A stretch of 64,000 bases of DNA, taken from positions 744,001-808,000 of the forward strand of contig NZ_FOCZ01000001.1 in the NCBI RefSeq assembly GCF_900110245.1, given 5' to 3'. The notes beneath the pieces are model-generated. The model was not told the DNA's origin and searched no databases. It saw nothing but the letters and a program-made list of their open reading frames with translations. This DNA is from Niastella yeongjuensis. GTDB lineage: Bacteria > Bacteroidota > Bacteroidia > Chitinophagales > Chitinophagaceae. The translations under genes were made by a program, and so were the position numbers. Below are positions 8,916 to 18,411 of this stretch, one piece after another; position 1 is the first letter of the stretch, and the number at the start of each line of letters is the position of its first letter.

Positions 8916-10076
8916 ATGAACACCCTGTATAAACTCCTTACAAGCAGTCTGCTTATTGTTGGCGCAACCACCCTTATCTATTCAAGGAAACCGCCTGTAG
9001 CACCCCTTAAACCAGATCCCAGCCGTCAAAAGAAAGTGCAAATTGCAGTGCTGCTCGATGTGAGCAATAGTATGGATGGCCTTATTGGCCAGGCCAAAGC
9101 CCAGTTATGGAACATGGTAAGTGTATTGGGAAAAGCCACCTGTAACGATGTGGCACCTACTGTTGAAATTGCCCTTTATGAATATGGCCGCCCTACCAAT
9201 GATGCCAGGTCGGGTTATGTAAAACAGATCAATTATTTTACCCGCGACCTCGATGAAGTATCGCGCAACCTTTTCAGGCTTACCACCAATGGGGGTGATG
9301 AATATTGCGGCCACGTTATATACACTTCCTTAACCAGTTTGGAATGGGATGCCAACCCCGATAACTATAAAGTAATTTTTATTGCCGGTAATGAAGACTT
9401 CTTACAGGGTGATATTTCTTATACCCAGGCCTGTTCCGAGGCCAAGAAAAAAGGCGTAATTATTAACACTATTTATTGCGGCGACCGGAACCAGGGCATT
9501 CGCGAGCACTGGAACCTGGGTAGTGAATGTGGTACCGGCAGCTTTACCAACATCAATCAAAATGCACAGATGATCGATATCCCCACTCCATACGACACGG
9601 TTCTTTTTCAGTTGAACATTCAATTAAACGGCACCTATATCGGCTACGGGAGAGCAGGCCAGGCAAACATGTCGAAACAGGAAGAGGTAGATAAATTGAA
9701 TTACGGTATGAATAAAGCAGCCGCTGCAAAACGCGTGGCCGTTAAAGGGCAAAAGCAGTTATATAATAATTCAAACTGGGACCTTGTAGACGCCAGCCAG
9801 GATGATGCTGCCATTGTGGAGAAGGTTGATATGAATACCCTGCCTGATAACTTAAAAAATAAATCCCGCACCGAGTTAAAACAAATAGTAACTACCAAGA
9901 GCAAGGAACGCGCAGACATACAAAAACAGATCTCTGCGGTATCGGTAAAAAGGGAAGCTTATATAAATACTGAAAAAGCCCGCCGCGCCAATGGTGGCAA
10001 CGAGCAAACGTTGGAAACCGAAATTGAAAAAATAATCAGGGCACAGGCTAAAAAGTACAACCTGACCATACAATAA
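8916..10076 (+). CDS. Secreted von Willebrand factor A-domain protein
   Basis: 386 residues with an N-terminal signal peptide or anchor (5-22). A vWA domain follows (about 40-230), with the metal-ion MIDAS motif 'DVSNSM' at Asp48-Ser50-Ser52. Later pieces such as 'VIFIAGNEDF' fit the core beta strands. The C-terminal 100 residues are helical and charged, ending in a probable coiled coil. Likely exported to the periplasm or cell surface, with metal-dependent protein binding as a guess. It is a single-gene unit. The partner is not known. Confidence 0.8.
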   Translation: MNTLYKLLTSSLLIVGATTLIYSRKPPVAPLKPDPSRQKKVQIAVLLDVSNSMDGLIGQAKAQLWNMVSVLGKATCNDVAPTVEIALYEYGRPTNDARSGYVKQINYFTRDLDEVSRNLFRLTTNGGDEYCGHVIYTSLTSLEWDANPDNYKVIFIAGNEDFLQGDISYTQACSEAKKKGVIINTIYCGDRNQGIREHWNLGSECGTGSFTNINQNAQMIDIPTPYDTVLFQLNIQLNGTYIGYGRAGQANMSKQEEVDKLNYGMNKAAAAKRVAVKGQKQLYNNSNWDLVDASQDDAAIVEKVDMNTLPDNLKNKSRTELKQIVTTKSKERADIQKQISAVSVKREAYINTEKARRANGGNEQTLETEIEKIIRAQAKKYNLTIQ

Positions 10077-10102
10077 AGCTTGAGACGGTTCTATATATAA
10101 AA

Positions 10103-10133
10103 AGCGGCGATAGTTATTGTAACTACCGCCGCT
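10103..10133. terminator. Bidirectional terminator
   Basis: A 13-bp stem with one A/C mismatch (10103-10115 with 10121-10133) between the convergent vWA gene and DUF3127 gene, followed by T runs on both sides. Confidence 0.75.
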
Positions 10134-10154
10134 AATCTTTTTAAGACAACTTAC

Positions 10155-10523
10155 TTAGAATGGCAGATCATCATCGCCTGAAGACGATGATTCAAACGTA
10201 CCAGGCATGGTGTTGAAGTTGCTGTTATTGCCGGGCACAGGAGCACTGCCGCCGCCACCATTTTTGGGAACCATTTTCCAGGCTTTTACATCGGTGTACC
10301 AACGACCATTGTATTCCCTGCTTTCCACATCAAAAGAAACATCTACCAGGTCGCCTGTTTTAAAGCTGCCCATATCAATTTTATCGCCCCAAACAGCGAT
10401 ACATACTTTTTTAGGATAATTGTCGCCTGTTTCAAGAATAAATTCTTGCTTTTTCCAGGTACCATTTTTTCCCTGGCCAGACTGAACCTGTAAGAACTGA
10501 ATAATTTTTCCGCTGATATCCAT
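10155..10523 (-). CDS. DUF3127 OB-fold-like protein with SSB-type tail
   Basis: 122 residues. The N-terminal 80-90 residues match the DUF3127 family, an OB-fold-like group related to single-strand DNA-binding proteins ('WKKQEFILETG', 'KTGDLVDVSFDVESREYNGRWYT'). A Gly/Pro/Ser-rich linker follows, ending in the acidic tip 'GDDDLPF'. That arrangement (OB domain, flexible linker, acidic PF tip) copies bacterial SSB. A role in DNA or RNA metabolism is inferred. A -7 box CAAAGGTA (TACCTTTG on the minus strand, 10550-10557) precedes it by about 26 bases. Confidence 0.85.
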   Translation of the reverse strand: MDISGKIIQFLQVQSGQGKNGTWKKQEFILETGDNYPKKVCIAVWGDKIDMGSFKTGDLVDVSFDVESREYNGRWYTDVKAWKMVPKNGGGGSAPVPGNNSNFNTMPGTFESSSSGDDDLPF

Positions 10524-10549
10524 AGTTAGTAATTTCTTTTATACCTCGT

Positions 10550-10557
10550 CAAAGGTA
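10550..10557 (-). promoter_or_regulatory. -7 promoter element (TACCTTTG)
   Basis: Exact TAnnTTTG match on the minus strand, 26 bases before the DUF3127 gene start. No clear -33 element. Confidence 0.45.
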
Positions 10558-10608
10558 TGTTTACCGTTCACATTTCGGGAAAATTGATCTCACAATTTTT
10601 TAACAGCC

Positions 10609-11118
10609 TTAAAAAGGAATGTTGTCCGGGTCAACATCCTCCAGGTCATCGTCGTATTGATCTTTAAGGCCCAATTCTTTACAGGTGCACCATTCTTCAA
10701 ACGGACAGGATGGCGGGTCGTAATTGCAGAATTCAACTGTTTCAAAACCGTTTTCCACAATGGCCACTTTTTTTTCCAGGACACTGATCAGCAGGGTATA
10801 TTTTCTGGAAATGGGTAATTTCTCCGGCATTTCTACCCCAATATTCCAGGTAAACAACAATTTTTCAAATGCAAGGCTTACCGCCTCCATTTGATCGTTG
10901 GTTAATTGGTCCGTTGGTGGAAATTGTTCTAATTGTAATCCGCAATAATAACTGAAATCGTGTTCCGGATCATTCTCCAACCAGCGCTCTACTTCTTCAA
11001 AGTATCGCTCTATGGATTCCAGATCATTTTCTCCGGCAGCAGCTGAATAGGTTTCAGGTTGTTGTTCCCGGCAGGCTTCTGCAATATCTGCTAGTAGGTG
11101 GTTAATATAGGACTGCAT
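10609..11118 (-). CDS. Acidic hypothetical protein with SSB-like tip
   Basis: 169 residues, strongly acidic and cytoplasmic. I do not recognise a family. Visible features are an acidic helical N-terminal half, a Cys-rich segment near residue 135-150 ('CNYDPPSCPFEEWCTC', five Cys) that could bind metal, and a C terminus 'DVDPDNIPF'. That terminus resembles the acidic PF tip of SSB and of the neighbouring DUF3127 protein. It lies about 85 bases upstream of that gene on the same strand, so the two may be co-transcribed. Confidence 0.6.
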   Translation of the reverse strand: MQSYINHLLADIAEACREQQPETYSAAAGENDLESIERYFEEVERWLENDPEHDFSYYCGLQLEQFPPTDQLTNDQMEAVSLAFEKLLFTWNIGVEMPEKLPISRKYTLLISVLEKKVAIVENGFETVEFCNYDPPSCPFEEWCTCKELGLKDQYDDDLEDVDPDNIPF

Positions 11119-11308
11119 ACAATAAACTTCAATTATGCAAGCATAACCGTATTTTATTATTATGAAATAACAACCGTTTTAGTTGAAGGGTTTTTATTCC
11201 CCGATGCAGGGTTTGGGGGGTTCAGGCGTGGCATTGTAATATAGCCCATACCGTTATACACCTGATTTATATATTACACGGAAAGTTAATTATTTATTAC
11301 AATAAAAA

Positions 11309-11333
11309 AAGCACCGATTTGAAATCGGCGCTT
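11309..11333 (-). terminator. Terminator after the 91-residue protein gene
   Basis: Stem AAGC-ACCGATTT with AAATCGGC-GCTT (11309-11320 with 11322-11333), one mismatch, followed on the minus strand by TTTTTTTATT. Confidence 0.75.
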
Positions 11334-11362
11334 CATTTAGATAATTTACAAAAAATGTATAC

Positions 11363-11638
11363 TTAGGCTGCCATTCTGTGAGATAACTGATCCCCGATTG
11401 CATTTACAACATTTGGGGGAATATTACCTGCGGCAGAACCTCTGTCGATGGCGGTTATTCGCTTTAATGCCGGATGCCATCCAAAAATATACACAGGACT
11501 TCCATTCACACTGACCCGGTATTGCGTTTCCATGGTGTACGTTTGAAATGCGGTGGCTTTTACAAAAAGCGGAGTATCGCCAACCACCATTTCAAACTCC
11601 TCAGTTCTCATTCTCGTTGCATTCTTTCTGGTACTCAT
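11363..11638 (-). CDS. Hypothetical 91-residue protein
   Basis: Small soluble protein, family not recognised. The sequence looks like a compact alpha/beta domain ('EFEMVVGDTPLFVKATAF', 'QYRVSVNGSPVYIFGWHPALKRI') with a basic N terminus. Unusually for this phylum, a strong Shine-Dalgarno sequence GGGAGG sits 6 bases before its ATG. It is a single-gene unit with its own terminator, followed upstream by the small basic gene on the same strand. Confidence 0.6.
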   Translation of the reverse strand: MSTRKNATRMRTEEFEMVVGDTPLFVKATAFQTYTMETQYRVSVNGSPVYIFGWHPALKRITAIDRGSAAGNIPPNVVNAIGDQLSHRMAA

Positions 11639-11644
11639 AAGAAT

Positions 11645-11650
11645 CCTCCC
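11645..11650 (-). promoter_or_regulatory. Strong Shine-Dalgarno sequence (GGGAGG)
   Basis: On the minus strand, GGGAGG ends 6 bases before the ATG at 11638. Most genes in this window have no such site, so it marks the start firmly and suggests a distinct translation mode. Confidence 0.6.
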
Positions 11651-11823
11651 TTTTTAGTTATAGATACAGTAGTTTTTCAACAACTATGCCGGAAAAACCC
11701 TGCTGTGCCAGTTCCCTGACTGATAATTCTTCACATCCCGGGAGGAGATTCTACGATAAATCCTTATGCGTTTCACGCACAACGAGTGGGTAATTAAAAC
11801 ACCTATTTGTGGAAACATTTACT

Positions 11824-11976
11824 TTAGGAACCGCGTTGTGCACGGCCTGCTACGCGTGTTGATTTGGCAGCACCCTTTGTATTGCTTTTTCCCTTGGTTG
11901 GAATGGGCGCTTTGTTACCTGTTGTAGCGTTTCCTTTCTTTTTGTCTTTATTCTTATTAGTATTAAACAGTGACAT
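11824..11976 (-). CDS. Small basic protein (50 residues)
   Basis: A 50-codon gene with ATG at 11974-11976 and stop at 11824-11826. The product (MSLFNTNKNKDKKKGN...GRAQRGS) is very rich in Lys, Asn, Thr, Gly and Arg, has no hydrophobic core and must be disordered alone. The composition resembles small ribosome- or nucleic-acid-associated proteins. I do not recognise the family. Coding is supported by the continuous skewed composition and clean start and stop, but not by homology. Confidence 0.55.
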   Translation of the reverse strand: MSLFNTNKNKDKKKGNATTGNKAPIPTKGKSNTKGAAKSTRVAGRAQRGS

Positions 11977-12396
11977 ATATTTAAATTTATATGGGTAAAG
12001 TTACAAAAGCCTGTCAAATTAGGCTACAGCACAAGAAGTGTTCAATATAACGAATTACTCATTACAAACGTATATCTCCTTGTTTTGCAGGCAGAATTTG
12101 GGATTCTTTTATAAAATTAAAAGTCACCCTGCAACAGATGACTTTTACTTTTTTCATGGCTAAACCCGTTACTGAAACTTAAAACTTCAAAACCGAATAA
12201 TTCAGTGGGTTAAACTCAAGATCTTTTTTACTTACTAACAGCCGTTATGCTATAATCATTTGTTATTCAAACAATAACGATCCGTCCCCGACAAATATTC
12301 GGTAACACCTTACAAATTTACAATAAATTTCTTAAAACATTCTTGCAGACAGAATATTATTCAGAAATACCCTAATTTTACAGAAAATTCATCGGA
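11977..12396. other. Intergenic region before the Lrp gene
   Basis: 420 bases. It holds a hairpin (8-bp perfect stem, 12119-12126 with 12139-12146) followed by a T-rich run on the plus strand. A 31-codon minus-strand frame across the hairpin is not convincing. The start of the Lrp gene is preceded by a one-mismatch -7 box (TAATTTTA, about 12373). Confidence 0.5.
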
Positions 12397-12867
12397 ATGG
12401 ATGTTGTTTTAGATAATACCGATCTGCAAATCCTGGAGCGCATGCAGGCCAATGCCCGTATTTCAAATGCTGATTTGGCCCGCGAATTAAACATGGCGCC
12501 TTCAGCAGTACTGGAACGGGTTAAAAAGCTGGAGCAGAAAAAGGTGATCCAGGGATATTCCACGCAGATCAATCCTGCCTCGATACAACAAAAATTGCTT
12601 GCGTTTATATTTATCCGCTCGTCTGAAGGTTTTACCTGCAGCAGTAGTACCGCCCAGGCGTTAGCGGCTATACCTGAGGTACAGGAAGTACATCACATTG
12701 CCGGTGAAGACTGTTATCTTATTAAGGTGCGTACCGCCGACTCATCAACACTGATGCAGTTGATGCGCAACCAGCTGCAAAAAATCCCTAACATCGCAAG
12801 CACGAAAACAACCATCGTTCTGGAAACCGTGAAAGAACAACAACAATTGGTGATTCCTAAAATTTAA
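12397..12867 (+). CDS. Lrp/AsnC-family transcriptional regulator
   Basis: 156 residues. The N-terminal helix-turn-helix (about 5-55) contains 'LDNTDLQILERMQANARISNADLARELNMAPSAVLERVKKLE'-type features, and the C-terminal RAM ligand-binding domain has 'VQEVHHIAGEDCYLIKVRT'. Lrp proteins bind amino acids and form octamers. It is followed after 4 bases by an EamA transporter gene, so the regulator probably controls export of an amino acid or related metabolite (inference from common Lrp-exporter pairing). Confidence 0.93.
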   Translation: MDVVLDNTDLQILERMQANARISNADLARELNMAPSAVLERVKKLEQKKVIQGYSTQINPASIQQKLLAFIFIRSSEGFTCSSSTAQALAAIPEVQEVHHIAGEDCYLIKVRTADSSTLMQLMRNQLQKIPNIASTKTTIVLETVKEQQQLVIPKI

Positions 12868-12871
12868 CTGT

Positions 12872-13876
12872 ATGAGTGATGCAAAAAAAAGCGCTTCTCC
12901 TTTATTAGTTGTAATTGCTTTTGCAACTGTGTACCTGGTTTGGGGCTCAACGTATTTCTTTATACAACGCGCTGTTGAGCACATCCCGCCGTTTATACTG
13001 GGCGCCATCCGCTTTTTAGTTGCGGGTGGATTATTACTTACCTGGTGTGCTATTAAAGGCGAAAAATTATTTAACTGGGCACATATAAAACCAGCGCTTG
13101 TTAGTGGTTTGTTGATGTTGTTTGTTGGGAACGGTGCTGTAATCTGGGCTGAACAATCACTCGCCAGTTCACTGGTAGCGGTATTAGTTTCATCGGCGCC
13201 CATCTGGTTTGTGGTGTTGGATAAACCCAAGTGGAAGGAAAACCTTACCAGCCGCCCCACTATAATAGGTTTGATAGTAGGTTTTATTGGTGTGATCTTA
13301 TTATTCAGCGAACAAACAAGCAAGGCATTGGGCGCTGGCAATGGCCACCAGGTAATAGGCCTGATCGTGTTGATCATTGGCGCCATGGCCTGGGCCGGTG
13401 GATCCTTATACTCGAAATATAATTCAAAATCTACGTCGGCAACAGTAAATACGGCCTGGCAAATGCTGGCTGCCGGTATTGTCTTTGTACCAGGTAGTTT
13501 TATAAATAATGAATGGAGTACTTTTCAGGTGGCTTCAGTAACAACAAGTTCCTGGTTGTCGCTGCTTTACCTTATTACCATGGGCTCCCTGGCTGGTTTT
13601 AGTGCTTATGTATGGTTGTTGCAGGTACGCCCGGCCACACAGGTAAGCACCTATGCATACGTAAACCCGGTAGTAGCGGTTTTATTGGGAGTATTATTTG
13701 CCGGCGAGCATATGACCGCGTTGCAAATAACCGGTTTGGCAGTGATCCTGCTGAGCGTTCTGTTGATAAACCTGGCAAAATATCGCAAGGAAAAAAAATC
13801 GTTGGCGAGTGAAAATGAATCCTCGCCCTTAAAAGATAACATAGTGATCTCGCCCAGACAAAAAGCGGTGATCTAA
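12872..13876 (+). CDS. EamA-family (DMT) transporter
   Basis: Inner-membrane protein of 334 residues with ten hydrophobic segments arranged as two EamA repeats. The 'VYLVWGSTYFFIQRAVEHIPPF' start and 'GAIRFLVAGGLLL' are typical of the RhaT/YdcZ drug/metabolite transporter superfamily. A second repeat begins near residue 165. The last 40 residues are charged and cytoplasmic. It is co-transcribed with the Lrp regulator. The substrate is probably an amino acid or similar small metabolite, but this is not shown. Confidence 0.92.
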   Translation: MSDAKKSASPLLVVIAFATVYLVWGSTYFFIQRAVEHIPPFILGAIRFLVAGGLLLTWCAIKGEKLFNWAHIKPALVSGLLMLFVGNGAVIWAEQSLASSLVAVLVSSAPIWFVVLDKPKWKENLTSRPTIIGLIVGFIGVILLFSEQTSKALGAGNGHQVIGLIVLIIGAMAWAGGSLYSKYNSKSTSATVNTAWQMLAAGIVFVPGSFINNEWSTFQVASVTTSSWLSLLYLITMGSLAGFSAYVWLLQVRPATQVSTYAYVNPVVAVLLGVLFAGEHMTALQITGLAVILLSVLLINLAKYRKEKKSLASENESSPLKDNIVISPRQKAVI

Positions 13877-13914
13877 CAGCATTATAAATAATTGGGTTTT
13901 TAGGTTATAAATAG

Positions 13915-13934
13915 ACCGGTCAGCAATGGCCGGT
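13915..13934 (+). terminator. Terminator of the lrp-eamA unit
   Basis: 7-bp stem (13915-13921 with 13928-13934, one G-T pair) followed by TTTATTTTTT. Confidence 0.75.
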
Positions 13935-14092
13935 TTTATTTTTTGGCATTATTCTTCGATCATAAAGATTTGTATAAATTCCAGCAGGGGACTTTCGGTT
14001 GAGACTTGTTTATTGTACCTTGCCGGAGAACACTGTACAAAATATTATCTTTTTTAACATTCATCCAGTATTGTACCTATAATCTCTGATCT

Positions 14093-16336
14093 ATGAAAAA
14101 GGGAGTAAAAATCTTCTGGTGGGTCTTTTTTTGCGGACTCATTTGTGGCATTATGGTTATTGTTTCGGCCAGTGTTGGTTTATTGGGCAAAATGCCTTCC
14201 ATTACCGAATTATCGAACCCAACGGCGCTCATCGCCAGCCAGGTGTATGCGGAAGATGGCACCCTGATGGGTAAATACCTCATTGAAGACCGTATTGAAG
14301 TGGAGTTTAAAGACATCAGCCCCCAGGTGATAAATGCCCTGGTTGCTACAGAAGACGAACGCTTTTATTCCCACAACGGCATCGATGGCCGTTCGCTGAT
14401 GCGCTCACTTTCCTCTTTTGGTACCAAAGGTGGCGCCAGTACCATCACCATGCAAACGGCAAAAAACCTGTTTACCGATGACTGGGCTACCAGCAGTCTT
14501 CCGGCCCGACTTATTCAGAAAATAAAAGAGGGCATCATTGCGGTAAGACTGGAGCGTAATTTTTCAAAAGAAGAAATTATCACGCTTTATTTAAATACAG
14601 TTGCGTATAGCGATAACGTATACGGCATCAGAAATGCCTCCAGCACCTTTTTCCAGAAAGAACCTTCCGAGTTAAGCACTTCCGAAGCAGCGGTACTGGT
14701 GGGTATGTTAAATGGAAACAATCTATACAATCCACGAAAGTTCCCCGATAGAGCAAAAGACAGAAGAAATTGGGTGTTTCACCAAATGGTGAGAAGTAAT
14801 TTTATTACCGAAGCAGAAGCTAATGCTTTGAGTAAGGAACCAATAAAACTGAATTATAGAAAGCTGAATGAAAATACAGGCCTCGCGCCTTATTTCCGTG
14901 CGGTATTGGGTGAAGAATTAAAAAAATGGTGTAAAGACCACGAAAACCCTGCTACCGGTAAGCCTTATAATTTATTTAAAGATGGCTTGAGGATCTATAC
15001 AACCATCAATCCGGCGTTACAGCAGTATGCAGAACAGGCTGTTGCCCGCCATATTCCCTACATGCAAAAAATACTAAACGCGCAAAAGAACATCAAGAAC
15101 GGTTCAGTATGGAAAGAACATGAGAATATTCTGGAAGCAGCCATGAAATCAAGCGATCGCTGGAAGAATATGAAGAAGGAGGGAAAAAGCGATGATGATA
15201 TCCGCAAGAGCTTTAAGGAAAAAACCAAAATGACGGTTTTTGCCTGGAACGATAAACACGAGATCGATACCTTGATGACGCCTTACGACAGTATTAAATA
15301 TTGCCGTCAGATGTTACAGGCCGGATTCCTGGCCATGGACCCGCAAACCGGAGCCATCAAAGCCTGGGTAGGCGGCGTTGATTTTAAAACATTCAAATTC
15401 GATCACGCGAATATTGGTACAAAACGTCAGGTAGGTAGTACAATTAAACCGTTGTTGTACGGTTTGGCTATTAACGACGGTGGTTTTACACCCTCTACGC
15501 CGGTTGAGGATGTACAGCAGAATTTTGAAGGTTTTGGACCGGTACCTGCTACCAATGCATCGTGTTCAAACCAAACCATGCCCATGGCCGAAGCGCTGGC
15601 CCAGTCACGTAACTGTGCTACTGCCTATATTATGAAAAACATGGGTAACAAGGGTAATGACGCCGCTGTGCGGTTTGTAAACTTCCTGAAGACCTGTGGC
15701 GTTACAACGGATATTGAGCCAGTGCCCGCTATTTGTTTGGGTAGTGGTGAAATTTCATTGTACGAAATGATACAGGCTTACAGCATGTTCCCCGCGGGTG
15801 GTTTCTCTGTAAAACCAATGTACATAACACGTATAGAAGATAAAAATGGCAACCCTTTACAGGTATTTACTTCCGAACGCAAAGAAGTGATCAGCGCCTC
15901 TACTGCCTATAATGTGATCACCATGATGCAGGGCGTAATAAATCATGGTACCGGTAAACGCACTGCCAGCTATGGCATTAATATCGCCAACGTGGCCGGT
16001 AAAACCGGAACCACCAACGACAACAGTGATGCCTGGTTCATGGGTTACACACCGCAATTGTTGTGTGGCGTATGGACGGGTTGCGACGATCGTTTCATCC
16101 GTTTCAGTAGTACGGCTGTTGGTCAGGGTTCTTCCGTGGCCTTACCGGTTTGGGCATATTTTTATGCAAACTGTTTAAAAGACAAGAGCACCGGGCTGGA
16201 TAGCAGACACCCATTTGTAAAACCCCAGGGGATGGTTATTGATACATTACCAGCAGACTGGACTAAAAGACCTACCGTTGGTAGTGGCGAAGGTGACTCG
16301 GCTCCTGTAGACAGTTCCTCGAATAGTGGATACTAA
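14093..16336 (+). CDS. Penicillin-binding protein 1A-type bifunctional peptidoglycan synthase
   Basis: 747 residues. An N-terminal membrane anchor (about 8-30) precedes a GT51 glycosyltransferase domain with 'ATEDERFYSHNGID', 'GGASTITMQTAKNL' and 'KEEIITLYLNTVAY'. The transpeptidase domain has the SxxK motif STIK at Ser449-Lys452, 'SRN' and 'KTGTT'. All catalytic motifs are intact, so it should polymerise and cross-link peptidoglycan on the periplasmic face. Length is normal for class A PBPs. The C-terminal 30 residues are Ser/Gly/Asp-rich and unstructured. Single gene with a very strong terminator. Confidence 0.95.
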   Translation: MKKGVKIFWWVFFCGLICGIMVIVSASVGLLGKMPSITELSNPTALIASQVYAEDGTLMGKYLIEDRIEVEFKDISPQVINALVATEDERFYSHNGIDGRSLMRSLSSFGTKGGASTITMQTAKNLFTDDWATSSLPARLIQKIKEGIIAVRLERNFSKEEIITLYLNTVAYSDNVYGIRNASSTFFQKEPSELSTSEAAVLVGMLNGNNLYNPRKFPDRAKDRRNWVFHQMVRSNFITEAEANALSKEPIKLNYRKLNENTGLAPYFRAVLGEELKKWCKDHENPATGKPYNLFKDGLRIYTTINPALQQYAEQAVARHIPYMQKILNAQKNIKNGSVWKEHENILEAAMKSSDRWKNMKKEGKSDDDIRKSFKEKTKMTVFAWNDKHEIDTLMTPYDSIKYCRQMLQAGFLAMDPQTGAIKAWVGGVDFKTFKFDHANIGTKRQVGSTIKPLLYGLAINDGGFTPSTPVEDVQQNFEGFGPVPATNASCSNQTMPMAEALAQSRNCATAYIMKNMGNKGNDAAVRFVNFLKTCGVTTDIEPVPAICLGSGEISLYEMIQAYSMFPAGGFSVKPMYITRIEDKNGNPLQVFTSERKEVISASTAYNVITMMQGVINHGTGKRTASYGINIANVAGKTGTTNDNSDAWFMGYTPQLLCGVWTGCDDRFIRFSSTAVGQGSSVALPVWAYFYANCLKDKSTGLDSRHPFVKPQGMVIDTLPADWTKRPTVGSGEGDSAPVDSSSNSGY

Positions 16337-16357
16337 GCTTTAACATATAAAGTTGCT

Positions 16358-16389
16358 AAGGGCCGACTAAAAATTTTTAGTCGGCCCTT
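16358..16389 (+). terminator. Perfect 32-base palindromic terminator
   Basis: Both 16-base arms pair without mismatch and are followed by a T-rich run. It ends the PBP gene. Confidence 0.85.
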
Positions 16390-16437
16390 TTTCTTTTAAA
16401 TTGCTGATCGTTACATCAGAAAATAATTCACACCTGC

Positions 16438-18381
16438 ATGCGTCATTTATTATTGTCAGTCACGTTAGCTTTTTCAGTTGCTGGTTTTGCACAATCCAAA
16501 TCGTTGTATGATCCGGCAGAAACTTTTGCTCCGGGGTTTTATACCAATAAAAGCAGTATCATGCGATCGGCCAATGGCGCTCCCAGCCATGCCTACTGGC
16601 AAAACCGGGCCGATTATACCTTGCAGGCCACCATCGATACCCTGAAACAGCAACTGACAGGATTTGCGGTTATTCATTATACAAATAATAGTCCTGATTC
16701 CTTAGCTTCATTGTGGTTGCAGCTCGATCAGAACACCTATCAAAAAGGCGCACGCAGCAATTATTTAACTGATCAACAACCGCAGGAGTTTACCACCGGT
16801 TATTCCATCGATGACTTACAGATTCAGCAGGATGCCAAGACCACTACTGCCAATTATATTATTACCGACACCCGCATGCAGATCAGGCTGGGAAAAGCCG
16901 TTCCGGCCAAAACCGGCACCATCACCATACGTATAAAATACCATTACACCATTCCGGGTGCTTTTGGCGGTCGCACCGACTATGTGAAAACGAAAAATGG
17001 CACCATTTACGAAATTGCCCAATGGTATCCGCGCATGTGTGTATACGATGACCTCGTTGGCTGGAATACGCTTCCCTTCCTGGGCAGCGGTGAGTTTTAT
17101 TGTGAATATGGAAATTTTGATTATAGTGTAACTGTACCCTGGAATATGATCGTGGCAGGTGCAGGTGAATTACAAAACCCCACGGAAGTGCTTACACCCA
17201 GGCAAATTGAACGATTGGCTGCGGCCCGCAACAGCGATAAAACAGTTGTCATCAGGTCAGCTGCAGAAATTACTGACCCCCACAGCCGCCCGGTACAAAA
17301 AGGCAATTGTACCTGGCGTTTTAAAATGAACAATACCCGTGATGTGGCATTTGGCGCTTCTGCTGCCTTTATGTGGGATGCGGCTAAGGTAAACTTACCC
17401 AACGGTAAAAAGTGCATGGCGATGTCGGTATACCCGGTTGAAAGCGAGGGCAACGAGGCCTGGGGCCGTTCAACAGAATACCTGAAAGCATCCATTGAAC
17501 ATTTTTCTGAAACCTGGTTTGTGTATCCCTACCCTACCGCCATTAATGAGGCAGGCATTGCCGGCGGTATGGAGTACCCCGGTATTTTGTTCGATGGCAT
17601 CAATGATAAAGGAAAAGAATTATACTGGGTTACTGCCCATGAAATAGGCCACAACTGGTTCCCGATGATCGTTGGTTCCAACGAACGCAGTAATGCGTGG
17701 ATGGACGAAGGTTTTAATACATTTATAGATCTGTACGCATCGGATGTATTCAATAAGGGTGAATACGCACCCAAGCGCGACAGTGAGTATGCACCGGGCG
17801 GTGGCAATCCGGCCGATGAAATATTGCCATATTTAAGTGATTCCAAAGCACCTTCCATGATGATGGCCGCCGATGCCATTCCCGAAGGGTATCGTCATCC
17901 CATCTCTTATTTTAAACCAGCTTTGGGTTTGTACCTGTTGCGGGAATACATTCTGGGAAAAGACAGGTTTGATTATGCTTTCAAACGATATATTCACAAT
18001 TGGGCATTCAAACACCCTTCACCCGAGGAATTTTTCCACACTATGGATAACGAAAGCGGTGAAGATCTTACCTGGTTCTGGCGTGAATGGTTTTGCAACA
18101 ACTGGCCGCTCGATCAGGCCGTACAGCAGGTAGCCGTAACTGGCAATATGGCAAAGATCACCATTGCCAACCTGAATAAAATGGTTATGCCGGTAGTTAT
18201 TCAGCTATCTTTCAACAATGGAACAACCCAGCGTTTGCAATTGCCGGTTGAAACCTGGTTGCAGCACACCACCTATACGCTGTCGGTACCGGTTACAGCG
18301 GCCATAAATACGGTAACCATCGATCCCGATCAGATGCTGCCCGATGCCAATCGCCAAAATAATGTGTGGAAAGCCCAATAA
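16438..18381 (+). CDS. Secreted M1-family metallopeptidase
   Basis: 647 residues with a cleavable signal peptide (1-18, ending GFAQ). The N-terminal region is an M1 beta-sandwich ('[22 protein letters not shown]'). The zinc site HEIGH at 401-405 is followed by Glu424 in 'WMDEGFNTF', giving HExxH-x18-E. The exopeptidase loop appears as 'AGGMEYPGI' (GxMEN-like, with Tyr after Glu), an atypical form. It is probably a periplasmic or outer-membrane-associated aminopeptidase. The small membrane protein gene follows after 30 bases. Confidence 0.92.
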   Translation: MRHLLLSVTLAFSVAGFAQSKSLYDPAETFAPGFYTNKSSIMRSANGAPSHAYWQNRADYTLQATIDTLKQQLTGFAVIHYTNNSPDSLASLWLQLDQNTYQKGARSNYLTDQQPQEFTTGYSIDDLQIQQDAKTTTANYIITDTRMQIRLGKAVPAKTGTITIRIKYHYTIPGAFGGRTDYVKTKNGTIYEIAQWYPRMCVYDDLVGWNTLPFLGSGEFYCEYGNFDYSVTVPWNMIVAGAGELQNPTEVLTPRQIERLAAARNSDKTVVIRSAAEITDPHSRPVQKGNCTWRFKMNNTRDVAFGASAAFMWDAAKVNLPNGKKCMAMSVYPVESEGNEAWGRSTEYLKASIEHFSETWFVYPYPTAINEAGIAGGMEYPGILFDGINDKGKELYWVTAHEIGHNWFPMIVGSNERSNAWMDEGFNTFIDLYASDVFNKGEYAPKRDSEYAPGGGNPADEILPYLSDSKAPSMMMAADAIPEGYRHPISYFKPALGLYLLREYILGKDRFDYAFKRYIHNWAFKHPSPEEFFHTMDNESGEDLTWFWREWFCNNWPLDQAVQQVAVTGNMAKITIANLNKMVMPVVIQLSFNNGTTQRLQLPVETWLQHTTYTLSVPVTAAINTVTIDPDQMLPDANRQNNVWKAQ

Positions 18382-18411
18382 ATTACCTTTATATAAATAT
18401 CCAGCAGCAGT

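Noticed and set aside
12079-12174. 31-codon minus-strand frame across a hairpin before lrp
   Set aside because: Too short, coincides with an intrinsic hairpin, no promoter.
12745-13386. 213-codon minus-strand frame opposite lrp and the EamA gene
   Set aside because: Antisense shadow of two well-supported genes.
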